Source: an uncultured Verrucomicrobia subdivision 3 bacterium
GTDB lineage: Bacteria > Verrucomicrobiota > Verrucomicrobiia > Limisphaerales > UBA11358
Reading direction: 5' to 3'
Length of the DNA stretch: 64,000 bases
Assembly: GCA_903875465.1 (NCBI GenBank)
Contig: CAIQWB010000117.1
Location: 1 to 64,000 of the forward strand
Shown: in pieces, positions 25,301 to 32,620 of the stretch
How positions within the stretch are numbered: position 1 is the first letter of the stretch
How the letters are laid out: each line of letters starts with the position of its first letter
The notes under the pieces: generated by a model
The model's input: the letters and a program-made list of their open reading frames with translations, nothing else
The model's database searches: none
Told to the model about the DNA's origin: nothing
Position numbers and translations under genes: made by a program

Positions 25301-25658
25301 TTCCAACACCTGCTGGATTCACATTGACCGGTTGCTGGCCATCTTTGGGCTCGAACGCAGTGAGTTGGGGGATGCCGCGCGGGTGGCGGCCGCAGTGCGG
25401 TCCGTGGCCGCCCGCATGCCGACGTATATCACCATTAAGGACGTCAAGAAACGCTGGGGCCACGGCCAGGAGGACGTATTCCCCGTGACCCAGTTTGAAA
25501 AACTGTGGGTGGACATGACGGCCCTGCCGGAGATGAAAACCCACTTTGTTGCCGTGCCCCGTGCCCGTGGCCAGCAACTCAAAGACCAGGCGCAATTGGA
25601 TGGCTGGCTGCGTGATGGCTCGGCGGATTATGTGAACGGGCTCTGTGCCTGGGGGTGA
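22332..25658 (+). CDS. Bifunctional GHMP sugar kinase - UDP-sugar pyrophosphorylase-like protein
   Basis: 1108 residues. N-terminal ~175: helical, not recognised. Residues ~178-560 form a GHMP kinase close to fucokinase: MDLSHSGWSDIFF (183-195), GGSGGGWQDSGGVWPGMK (365-382) and the last glycine-rich motif GGMSGGGMGFIF (528-539). Residues ~690-1108 resemble the UDPGP (UTP-glucose-1-P uridylyltransferase, PF01704) family: VTLAAGVGSRWTQGAGVVKALHP (736-758), HNIDTLGAD and NTCWIHIDRLL. The two halves could phosphorylate a free sugar and then load it on UTP. This order is opposite to the known fucokinase/GDP-fucose pyrophosphorylase fusions. The sugar is unknown. Confidence 0.8.
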   Translation: MASPLLDIITSADPAIRNQSLDAVCARSSAAELVTACGELDAFRRRSENLYERVRALFFLYAIHRFHLPGKIPAGAAGMIPFKGFEHLLQRRFEEALDQFLAVQNGSGPSDAISSALAVVYQRIAFQTLADQVRRSVRSVRGNQWMFRMGHPADHPLRLRPELLERGADGTYPVLRELTPVRMDLSHSGWSDIFFLGMDYPEGARVLNISVDLGVHGRDAVTKPPVEACLRVIEEPVLRLTSVDLGATVDITSLAEVFDFARDYLGLLKAAVIAAGIVPPGIEGSGMELADLLARVVGPGRGLELVSHVNDIPKGSRLAVSTNLLASLIAVCMRATRQAESLTGELAESERRLVLARALLGEWLGGSGGGWQDSGGVWPGMKLITGVAAVAGDAEFGISRGRLMPAHQILSREQVTPDTRRRLQDSLVLVHGGMAQNVGPILEMVTEKYLLRSPTEWVGRQVALTLLDEIVQALQAGNVQALGGLTMRNFREPIQTIIPWASNAFTETVIAAVQKEFGQDFWGFWMLGGMSGGGMGFIFEPSRKAEAQQRLQTILSRTKRELEHALPFAMEPVVYDFAINEHGTRAERLTGEAALLPRGYYALHVPRWLRSDPQSLTRPQRAELDKFSAACRTRPEFSGMLQTLFDRLLPRLKTGSGHQHSLVELLEQNGFDRLQHEQIREDLKNGRIGLAQNRLPAAADIKDVSDAEVWNATVPLADELRQAGLAAIARGELAIVTLAAGVGSRWTQGAGVVKALHPFCKFAGRHRTFIETHLAKSRRMAQLAGQPARLPHIFTTSYLTHAATEEYLARVQAHHYPGPLLLSPGRSIGLRLIPMVRDLRFLWEEMPQQRLDEQQQKVRASLRAALLNWAGTAGEGTDYTDNLPGQCLHPVGHWFEVPNLLRNGVLARLLAEQPQLQHLMLHNIDTLGADADPALFGLHLAQGAGLTFEVIQRRLEDRGGGLARVNGQVRLVEGLAMPREEDEFHLRFYNSNTCWIHIDRLLAIFGLERSELGDAARVAAAVRSVAARMPTYITIKDVKKRWGHGQEDVFPVTQFEKLWVDMTALPEMKTHFVAVPRARGQQLKDQAQLDGWLRDGSADYVNGLCAWG

Positions 25659-25780
25659 TGCGCTCAGGGCCGCCCGCCACCCGGCATCAGGTTTTTCCTG
25701 ATTAGGGTAAGGGTTGGCGGCCTCCTTGAATCAGGGTCAGCCCAATTGTTGCCCGGCGGGGGTTAGCGTAAATTGGCGAC

Positions 25781-26770
25781 ATGGAAACAAAAATTGCTGG
25801 CCAGTCAAATGTCACCGAGGCGGCTGCGCCCGGTTCCTTGCGTGCGGATTTCGCGGTTACGGCCGCGAACAACAATGGCAACGACAGCGGTAATGTCAAT
25901 CGCTCATTGGTCCAGGCGCTGACCACTTCCAAGATTTACCGCGATTACGCCCGCGCCTTCGGCGACCTTACCGGTCTGCCGCTGGCGCTGCAACCAGTGG
26001 AAACCTGGCAGTTGCCCCATCACGGCTGCCGGAACGAAAACCCCTTTTGCGCCATGATTTCGCGCACCAGTCGCTCCTGCGCCGCCTGTTTGCAAAGCCA
26101 GGAGCGCCTCTGCGCCAAGGCCACCCACGAACCCCAGTCCGTCGTCTGCCCCGCCGGCCTCTGCGACACGGCCGTGCCCGTCCGCATGAGCGACCGGCTG
26201 ATCGGGTATCTTCAGAGCGGCCAGTTTTTCAAAAGCAAACCCGATAAAAAGCAATTTGAAAAGATGCTCGCGCTGGCCGATGAATGGGGCCTGGACGTGG
26301 ATCGCGAGAAATTAAAAGCCGCTTATCATGCCACCAAGGTGGTGTCGCCCGCCCAGCAAAAGGCCGCGCTTAAAATGCTCACCATTTTTTCCCAGCACCT
26401 CGCCATGATGAGTAATCAAGTGTTTATTCAGCAGGAAAATGCCGAACCCCCGGTGATCAAAAAGGCCCGGGACTATATTCAGGAGCATCAGGGCGAGAAG
26501 CTGTCCCTCGGCCAGGTCGCCCGGGCGGTTAACATGAGCACCTTCTATTTCTGCAAAACCTTCAAAAAGGTCACCGGCATCAATTTTACGGATTACCTTT
26601 CGCGGGTGCGCATTGAAAAATCCAAAAATCTCCTGCTCAATCCCAATTTGCGCGTCAGCGAAATTGCCTTTGAAGTGGGCTTCCAGTCCCTGACCCATTT
26701 CAACCGGGTTTTCAAAAAAATTCTCGGTCAGTCACCCACGGATTACCGGGCCCAATTACTGGCACATTAA
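25781..26770 (+). CDS. PocR-domain AraC-family regulator
   Basis: 329 residues. Residues ~50-200 are a PocR ligand-binding domain with the conserved cysteines (CRNENPFCAMI, SCAACLQSQERLC, VVCPAGLCDTAVPV) and GYLQSGQFF. Residues ~230-329 are an AraC DNA-binding domain ending FQSLTHFNRVFKKILGQSPTDYR. PocR domains are PAS-like and are often found with two-component proteins. The next two genes are a PAS histidine kinase and its response regulator in the same direction, so one signalling operon is likely. The 120 bp upstream contain only a small hairpin, ATCAGG-T5-CCTGAT (25686-25702). Confidence 0.88.
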   Translation: METKIAGQSNVTEAAAPGSLRADFAVTAANNNGNDSGNVNRSLVQALTTSKIYRDYARAFGDLTGLPLALQPVETWQLPHHGCRNENPFCAMISRTSRSCAACLQSQERLCAKATHEPQSVVCPAGLCDTAVPVRMSDRLIGYLQSGQFFKSKPDKKQFEKMLALADEWGLDVDREKLKAAYHATKVVSPAQQKAALKMLTIFSQHLAMMSNQVFIQQENAEPPVIKKARDYIQEHQGEKLSLGQVARAVNMSTFYFCKTFKKVTGINFTDYLSRVRIEKSKNLLLNPNLRVSEIAFEVGFQSLTHFNRVFKKILGQSPTDYRAQLLAH

Positions 26771-26856
26771 GTCGGCCCGCATTATTTGTGAGTCGGAAGC
26801 CTCGGTTTGCAGTTGGCAGCGGCCAGGATTTTCCTGATAGTGAGTTCATCGGCTCG

Positions 26857-28005
26857 ATGAAAGACTATCGGAAAATGTCCCGGGATGAGTTGCTGGGCTG
26901 GATTACGCAGTTCAAATCCCGCCAGGCGGCGCGTGCCCGCACCCGCAAACAGGCGGCTTTGTCGGCCCTCGGGGATTCCGAGGCGCGTTTGCGCGCCATT
27001 TTGGAGACGGCGGTTGAGGGCATCATTACCATTAACGAGCGGGGCATCATTGAGTCCTTCAACCTGGCTTCGGAAAAAATGTTTGGTTATCTGGCGGCCG
27101 AGGTCATTGGCAAAAATGTCAGTGTGCTCATGCCCGAACCTCATCATGCCCAGCACGACGGCTACCTGGCCAACTACCGGGGCAGCGGTCAGGCCCGGAT
27201 TATTGGGATCGGCCGGGAAGTCAGCGGCCGGCGGAAAAATGGCACCGTCTTCCCCATGGATTTATCCGTGAGCGAGGTGCAGCTGGCCGATCGCCGGATT
27301 TTTACCGGTTTTATTCGCGACATTACCGAACGCAAACAACTGGAAAAGGAAATTCTCGAGATTAGCGAGCGGGAACAACGCCGCATCGGGCACGATCTGC
27401 ACGATGGTATTTGCCAGCATCTGGCCGGGATCGAACTGATGAGCCAGGTGCTGGAGCAAAAACTGGAGCGCCGCTCCCGGGATGGCTCCACCCGGGCAGG
27501 CACCATTGCCAAAAACGTTCGTGAAACCATTTCGCAAACGCGCGCGCTGGCCCGGGGGCTCTCGCCTGTCACTCTGGAGGCAGAAGGCTTGATGTCCGCC
27601 CTGGGCGAGCTGGCCGAGAACACCAGTAAAATCTTCCGGGTGAACTGCCAGTTCCAATGTGATCCGCCGGTGCCCGTGAATGACCAGGCCATCAGCACCC
27701 ATCTGTTCCGCATTGCCCAGGAGGCGGTGTCCAACGCCCTGCGCCATGGTCAGAAAGTGCGGCGTGTGACCATCCAGTTGCAGGCGGCTGACGGACGTCT
27801 CTGGCTCAGTGTGAGCGATGACGGAACCGGTTTTCCCACGACCAAAGCGGCCAATGGCAAAGGCATGGGCCTCCGCATCATGCAATCCCGCACCGGGATG
27901 ATCGGCGGCACCCTGGCCATCGGCGGCAATCCGGCCGGCGGGGCCACGGTCACTATTTCTGTCCCGGCGGCGAACGCCAACCCCGCCCCTCAACATGGCC
28001 GTTAA
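26857..28005 (+). CDS. FixL-like PAS sensor histidine kinase
   Basis: 382 residues from the ATG at 26857; a GTG at 26788 would add 23. The PAS domain (~40-155) is strikingly like FixL: VLMPEPHHAQHDGYLANY and ARIIGIGREVSGRRKNG. The His of HDGY (His100) aligns with the FixL haem ligand His200, Tyr103 with Tyr203, and Arg120 with the distal Arg220; FixL Arg206 is Asn here. The kinase is of the HisKA_3/NarX type (REQRRIGHDLHDGICQHLAG, phospho-His179), with an HATPase domain (SDDGTGF, GKGMGLRIM). No membrane helices. Its stop overlaps the start of the response regulator. A haem-based O2 or redox sensor is likely but unproven. Confidence 0.9.
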   Translation: MKDYRKMSRDELLGWITQFKSRQAARARTRKQAALSALGDSEARLRAILETAVEGIITINERGIIESFNLASEKMFGYLAAEVIGKNVSVLMPEPHHAQHDGYLANYRGSGQARIIGIGREVSGRRKNGTVFPMDLSVSEVQLADRRIFTGFIRDITERKQLEKEILEISEREQRRIGHDLHDGICQHLAGIELMSQVLEQKLERRSRDGSTRAGTIAKNVRETISQTRALARGLSPVTLEAEGLMSALGELAENTSKIFRVNCQFQCDPPVPVNDQAISTHLFRIAQEAVSNALRHGQKVRRVTIQLQAADGRLWLSVSDDGTGFPTTKAANGKGMGLRIMQSRTGMIGGTLAIGGNPAGGATVTISVPAANANPAPQHGR

Positions 28006-28669
28006 AAATAAAAGCACCGCTCAAAAACTCCTCATTGTGGACGACCATCCCATGATGCGCACCGGCCTGGGCCAGTTAATTGATAACGAGCCCGACCTGG
28101 TGGTCTCCGCCGAGGCGGATAATGCCGCCCAGGCGCAGGAGGCGGTCATGAAACAAAAGCTCGACCTGGTCCTCCTTGATATTTCCCTCCCGGATAAAAA
28201 CGGCCTTGAACTCATCAAAGATCTGCGGGCCTTGAAGCCCGACCTGGCCATTTTGGTCGTGTCCATGCATGATGAAACCCTATATGCCGAACGGGTGCTC
28301 CGCGCCGGCGCGCGCGGTTACATCATGAAGCAGGAGGGCGGTAAAAAATTTCTGCTGGCCATGCGCAAGGTGCTGGCCGGCGGGATTTATGTAAGCGAAA
28401 AAATGGCCTCGCGCATTCTGGAAACCTTTTCCGGCCAGACCAGCGGGGCGGCGGCCTCACCCGTGGCCCGGCTTTCTGATCGTGAATTTGAAGTCTTTCA
28501 ATTGATTGCCCGGGGCAGTGACACCGGGGCGATTGCCCGGCAGTTGCATGTGAGCGTCAAAACGGTCGAGGCGCATCGCGTGCACATCAAGGAAAAACTT
28601 CAACTCAAAACGGCCAATGACCTCGTGCGTTATGCGGTGCGCTGGATTGAGTCCGAGGGGAAAAATTGA
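27995..28669 (+). CDS. NarL/FixJ-type response regulator
   Basis: 224 residues. The receiver domain has Asp16-Asp17, phospho-acceptor Asp62 (LVLLDISLP) and Lys112 (YIMKQEGG). The C-terminal LuxR-type HTH is LSDREFEVFQLIARGSDTGA and KTVEAHRVHIKEKL. It overlaps the kinase gene by 11 bp, so it is its cognate partner. Targets are not evident from the sequence; the upstream PocR-AraC gene may act in the same circuit. Confidence 0.93.
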   Translation: MAVKNKSTAQKLLIVDDHPMMRTGLGQLIDNEPDLVVSAEADNAAQAQEAVMKQKLDLVLLDISLPDKNGLELIKDLRALKPDLAILVVSMHDETLYAERVLRAGARGYIMKQEGGKKFLLAMRKVLAGGIYVSEKMASRILETFSGQTSGAAASPVARLSDREFEVFQLIARGSDTGAIARQLHVSVKTVEAHRVHIKEKLQLKTANDLVRYAVRWIESEGKN

Positions 28670-28679
28670 TCCCGGGCGC

Positions 28680-29852
28680 TCAGCCCTTGGCCTGGGGATT
28701 TAAGCGCAAAGCGATCAGCCCACCCAAACCGCAGAGCAGTAATACCGTCACTGCCACCGTTCCGCTGTTGGCCATTTGCGGTAGAAATTGCAGGGAGGCC
28801 GCCCCCACCGCCGGTCCCAAACAGTTGCCCGCGCCGATGGCCGCCTCGTGAATGCCACCGTGCTCGCTGTTCGAGTCATGCGCATCCATGGCGTAAAATA
28901 GTGAGGAATAATATAACAGGCCAATCGCAGCGCCAAAAGCCCCTTGCGCCACCACCAACAACGCCAGGGAATGCGTCATCAATATGGTGGCAAAGGACAG
29001 CACCAGCAGGCCATAAGCCGTCAGCAAACCCCGAAACCGGTAATGCCAGGCTGTCCAGTACCATAACACCACAAACATCCCCAGCCGCACAAAGCACCAC
29101 AGCGAACAGGTGAACCCCGCCAGCATGGGGGAGAGGTTAAATTTGGCGGCCACGCCCGGCATCACGGCCAGCAGGGTGTTCACCGCAATGTAGGCGAAAG
29201 GATTGGCCAGCCAGGCCATGTGTTGAAAGGAGCGGGCTTGCGCGGGCGTCGGCCGCCCCGCCTCGGGGGCGTGCGCCCCCGCCTGGGGAGCGCCGGCCAC
29301 TGCCGGTCGGTGCGGTTGCAAGCGCCGGGCGAGTTCGAATTGGGCCAGCATGAGCACGAACGGAACGTAAAAAATTGCCCCATACCCGAATTTTTCGATC
29401 AGGGCGCCGCCCAGAAAATAAGCCAGGGCGTTGGTGGCCGCCCAGGTTATATTGTATATTCCAACGGCGTCGGCGGCCACCGCCCCTTCGCTCACCAGCG
29501 CCTCCAGGGTGGGCCAGATCAGGCACATGCCCACATTGATGATGCAGGCGGCGGCAATCGCGCCGGTCACCGTGTGCAGTTGCGCCCCCGCCAGCAGGCC
29601 CGCCGCCATCACTGCGTACCCGCCTTTCAACGCCGTGAAATAACCGAAACGCGTGGCCAGCTTGCCCGCCTGCCAGGAGGCCAGGGTGTAAATCAGCCCA
29701 ATAAACGAGGCCAGTTCGAGGTTTTCCTTGTTGTCGAAGCCAAAGTTGTCCCGGAAATAGAAATAGAGGTAGTTGAAATAAATGACCACCGCGAAGGAAT
29801 TCAGTCCTTCCAGGGTGTAGCAACCGGCCCGGAAACGTTGCGCGGTGGTCAT
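28680..29852 (-). CDS. MFS transporter
   Basis: 390 residues from the ATG at 29852, which overlaps the NUDIX stop as ATGA. About 11-12 hydrophobic helices are visible; residues GYFTALKGGYAVMAAGLLAG and the central His/Pro/Ala-rich cytoplasmic loop (about 180-210) are typical of two six-helix bundles. No substrate motif is recognised. Coupling with a NUDIX hydrolase suggests export of a nucleotide-like or toxic compound, but this is a guess. Confidence 0.8.
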   Translation of the reverse strand: MTTAQRFRAGCYTLEGLNSFAVVIYFNYLYFYFRDNFGFDNKENLELASFIGLIYTLASWQAGKLATRFGYFTALKGGYAVMAAGLLAGAQLHTVTGAIAAACIINVGMCLIWPTLEALVSEGAVAADAVGIYNITWAATNALAYFLGGALIEKFGYGAIFYVPFVLMLAQFELARRLQPHRPAVAGAPQAGAHAPEAGRPTPAQARSFQHMAWLANPFAYIAVNTLLAVMPGVAAKFNLSPMLAGFTCSLWCFVRLGMFVVLWYWTAWHYRFRGLLTAYGLLVLSFATILMTHSLALLVVAQGAFGAAIGLLYYSSLFYAMDAHDSNSEHGGIHEAAIGAGNCLGPAVGAASLQFLPQMANSGTVAVTVLLLCGLGGLIALRLNPQAKG

Positions 29853-30313
29853 GGCCAGCGCGGAATTTCCGTGACCGCCTGCTCGCAATACCAGATCACC
29901 GCCGGGGACATGGGCGGTTGCAAGGCCGCAAAATCCGCCGGAGCGCACCAGCGAATATCATGATGTTCCTCCGTGGCCAGGGTCACCGTTCCCTGCCGGG
30001 GCCTTGCCCAGTAAATCATTCCGATGTGCTCGTGGGTGTCGTTGATGCGGTGGATGTCCAGGAAGCGCGGCGCAATCAGCGCGCGGGTGCCGGGCGAAGT
30101 CGTGGGCGGACGCTCGCCGAGCAGTTCCACGTCCAGTCCGCTTTCCTCCCTGGCTTCGCGAATGGCCGCCTGCTCCGGATCCTCATCCAGTTCAATATGA
30201 CCGCCCAACGGCAGCCATTTGTTCAGCTTCCGATGTTGGATCAACAGGATTTTGCCTGCGTGAACCACAAAGATTGCGACCGTGAAATCAATTTTTTCGT
30301 GTATGTGCGCCAT
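29849..30313 (-). CDS. NUDIX hydrolase
   Basis: 154 residues. It has a perfect NUDIX box, G-x5-E-x7-RE-x-REESG (GGHIELDEDPEQAAIREAREESG). Such enzymes cleave nucleoside diphosphates linked to another group, with Mg2+ held by the REESG glutamates. The substrate is not evident; the sequence is closer to general housecleaning NUDIX enzymes than to MutT. It is translationally coupled to the MFS gene. Confidence 0.9.
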   Translation of the reverse strand: MAHIHEKIDFTVAIFVVHAGKILLIQHRKLNKWLPLGGHIELDEDPEQAAIREAREESGLDVELLGERPPTTSPGTRALIAPRFLDIHRINDTHEHIGMIYWARPRQGTVTLATEEHHDIRWCAPADFAALQPPMSPAVIWYCEQAVTEIPRWP

Positions 30314-30522
30314 GTAACAAGGTTTCCCAAATCCCTTTCAGCATACCGCAAGGCAGCCCCTCCGCCAAATAACAAAACGGTGACCTTCCAGACGACGTTA
30401 CACCACCACCACCCGAGGCAGTTTGCGGCTGAGGGGGTCATGGATCATCGGCACCTTGCGCCTACCCCCCCAAAAGGGGTGCTTGGACATTGAAGTTTGG
30501 AGTTTGAATTTTATTTTCCCGC

Positions 30523-30573
30523 TTGACGAATTGGTCATGGCTTGCAAATATATCCGTAGCAGATACATCCGTA
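30523..30573 (+). promoter_or_regulatory. padR promoter with candidate operator repeats
   Basis: A -35-like TTGACG (30523-30528) is followed after 17-18 bp by AAATATA. Two direct repeats ATCCGTA (30552-30558 and 30567-30573, 15 bp apart) lie at and downstream of the -10, between promoter and padR start, where an autorepressor would bind. The 200 bp before this (30314-30522) contain low-complexity text with no gene. Confidence 0.45.
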
Positions 30574-30588
30574 AACATACTAAGTTGC

Positions 30589-30978
30589 ATGGCCACTGTT
30601 CAAAAAAATCCCGAGGAATTCCTGCCGCTCACCCCGGCCGTGTTTCATGTGCTGCTGGCCCTCGCCGACGGCGAACGCCATGGCTACGCCATCATGCAGG
30701 AGGTTGCCGCCAGCACCAGCGGCCAGATCAAAATGGGCCCGGGCACCCTGTACGGTACCATTAAGCGCCTGCTGGAAATACGCCTCATTGAAGAATCCGA
30801 GGAACGTCCCGATCCCCGGCTTGATGACGAGCGCCGGCGCTATTACCGGCTCTCGGGCATGGGCCAGCTTGTGGTGCGGGCCGAGGCCGGGCGTTATGCC
30901 GCCATGGTGGAAGTGGCGCGGGGCAAACGCCTCCTCGACAAGTCCCTGAACCCGGTCACGTTGGGAGGCCTCGCATGA
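30589..30978 (+). CDS. PadR-family transcriptional regulator
   Basis: 129 residues from the ATG at 30589. PadR winged helix: TPAVFHVLLALADGERHGYAI, GPGTLYGTIKRLLEIRLIEE, DDERRRYYRLSGMGQLVV. It overlaps the next gene as ATGA, so it probably represses an operon with that gene. It is not closely similar to the PadR at 2234-2566: it carries the 'GPGTLYG' form, common in regulators paired with FtsX-type permeases. Confidence 0.9.
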   Translation: MATVQKNPEEFLPLTPAVFHVLLALADGERHGYAIMQEVAASTSGQIKMGPGTLYGTIKRLLEIRLIEESEERPDPRLDDERRRYYRLSGMGQLVVRAEAGRYAAMVEVARGKRLLDKSLNPVTLGGLA

Positions 30979-32564
30979 ACCCGACGAATCCGTCTCTCCG
31001 GCAACCTCCGTGGCAATTCTCCCAGCGATTGTACCAGCGGCTGCTTGCCGCCTATCCCCGGGCGCATCGCGAAGCATACGGACCCGCCATGGCCCAATTG
31101 TTTCGTGACCAATGCCGCGATGCCTGGACCGAGGGCCGCGCCTGGGGCTTGGCAACTCTCTGGTGCCGCACCCTGCCGGATTTGCTCAAAACTTCTTTCC
31201 TCGAACGCTGTGCCACCCTCCGACCTGGAAAATATATGACCAACAAACTCACCTCCCTGTTTAACCCGGGCCGCGGCCCCCTCCTCACCTTTTGCCTCGT
31301 CTTTTCCGTGGTCTTTCTGATTACTTTCGTCATCGCCGTGGTGGTGACCTTCATCCTGCCCGAATCCTATGCCAGCACCGCCCGCATCAAGGTCGAATCG
31401 GATATGGTGGATAATAGCTACACCACCGGTGGCCCGGCTGATCACGTGCCTTCCTACGATCCCTATTTTATCCAGACCACCTTCGAAGTCATCCAATCGC
31501 AACTCGTCTTGAGCAATGTGGTCACCGCCCAGAACCTCAATGTGAAATGGGGGAAACGCTATTATCGCGGGGAAACGCTGAAGCTAACCGAGACCATGGA
31601 TATTCTTAAACGGCGCCTGGTGCTGGCCCCGGTGCGCAACACCAGGCTCATCACCATCACCGTTTATGATGAGGACCGACAGGAAGCCGCCGACCTCGCC
31701 AATGCCGTGGCCAAAGCCTATCAGGACTACCGGCTGCAAGTTCGCGAACAAATGGCGCTGGTGGGTCAAGCCGTCCTCGCCGAACAAGTGAAAGCATCGG
31801 ATGCCAGCATTGACCGGCTCACGGCCGAGACGGAAACCTTGCGGGCTAAATTTGGCATCCCGGAAAATGTGGATCAGCTGCGGGCCAAATACCAGGAACA
31901 ATTAATTGATGGCCAGCGCACCTATGACTCGCTCCAAACCCAGTTGACCCAATTGCAAGGGTTGCATCCGCAACCATTGCGGGATGTGCTGCCCACTGTT
32001 ACGACCGACCCCATGCTGGTGGAGTTGCTGGGCAAACTACACACCACCGAGCAAGCACTGGTAACCATCACCAATGACTACGCCCCCGACAACCTGCATG
32101 TAACCCGTTTGCAATCCACTTTGAATGAACTCAACCGTGAGCTTGATGCCCGGGTGGCCGGTATCATGATCGCTTTGGAAAACGAGGTGAAATCCAAACA
32201 CACCGCCCTGGATTCCCTGCAAGCCTTCTTGGATGAAGCGCTGCAGAAATCCAAGCCCACCCCTGAAACCCAGCCTTATTGGGACAAACAAAGGGAATTG
32301 GCGGGACAGTTGGAATTTCGCAAAACCCTCGCGGCCAAAATCGCCGCCGCCAAACTGGACCTGACGATCCCCAAAACCTACCATTTGGTGGAGGTCATCG
32401 ACTCCGCCGAACCGGGCCTGGCGCCCGTCAAGCCCAACAAACCGCTCAACCTGGCCATCGGCGCCGTACTCGGTATTTTGCTGGGTACCGTGGCTGGCTC
32501 GCTCGCCGCCCTCGTGACCGTTCGGCTCGCCCGCCGGCTCCCCAAGCCCGCGCTTCAATCGTAG
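30975..32564 (+). CDS. Permease-prefix - Wzz/GNVR chain-length-determinant-like fusion protein
   Basis: 529 residues. Residues 1-75 (RLYQRLLAAYPRAHREAYGPAM, AQLFRDQCRDAW, LWCRTLPDLLKTSFLERC) match the prefix domain usually found at the N-terminus of PadR-linked FtsX permeases. Residues ~95-529 are instead a Wzz-like polysaccharide co-polymerase: first membrane helix ~95-125, a long periplasmic coiled-coil region (~250-450), GNVR-like part, second helix ~490-515. No tyrosine kinase domain. An internal ATG at residue ~88 (MTNKLTSL) could give a plain Wzz, but the frame is continuous and coupled to padR. It may control the length or export of a surface polysaccharide. Confidence 0.78.
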   Translation: MNPTNPSLRQPPWQFSQRLYQRLLAAYPRAHREAYGPAMAQLFRDQCRDAWTEGRAWGLATLWCRTLPDLLKTSFLERCATLRPGKYMTNKLTSLFNPGRGPLLTFCLVFSVVFLITFVIAVVVTFILPESYASTARIKVESDMVDNSYTTGGPADHVPSYDPYFIQTTFEVIQSQLVLSNVVTAQNLNVKWGKRYYRGETLKLTETMDILKRRLVLAPVRNTRLITITVYDEDRQEAADLANAVAKAYQDYRLQVREQMALVGQAVLAEQVKASDASIDRLTAETETLRAKFGIPENVDQLRAKYQEQLIDGQRTYDSLQTQLTQLQGLHPQPLRDVLPTVTTDPMLVELLGKLHTTEQALVTITNDYAPDNLHVTRLQSTLNELNRELDARVAGIMIALENEVKSKHTALDSLQAFLDEALQKSKPTPETQPYWDKQRELAGQLEFRKTLAAKIAAAKLDLTIPKTYHLVEVIDSAEPGLAPVKPNKPLNLAIGAVLGILLGTVAGSLAALVTVRLARRLPKPALQS

Positions 32565-32620
32565 TGGCCTCCCGGCCGAGCGCCCTCCTAAATGTGCTTC
32601 ATTTGCGCCACATCGGCTAC

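Noticed and set aside
25686-25702. Hairpin ATCAGG-TTTTT-CCTGAT as terminator of the kinase fusion gene
   Set aside because: Stem of 6 bp and no T tract after it on the plus strand.
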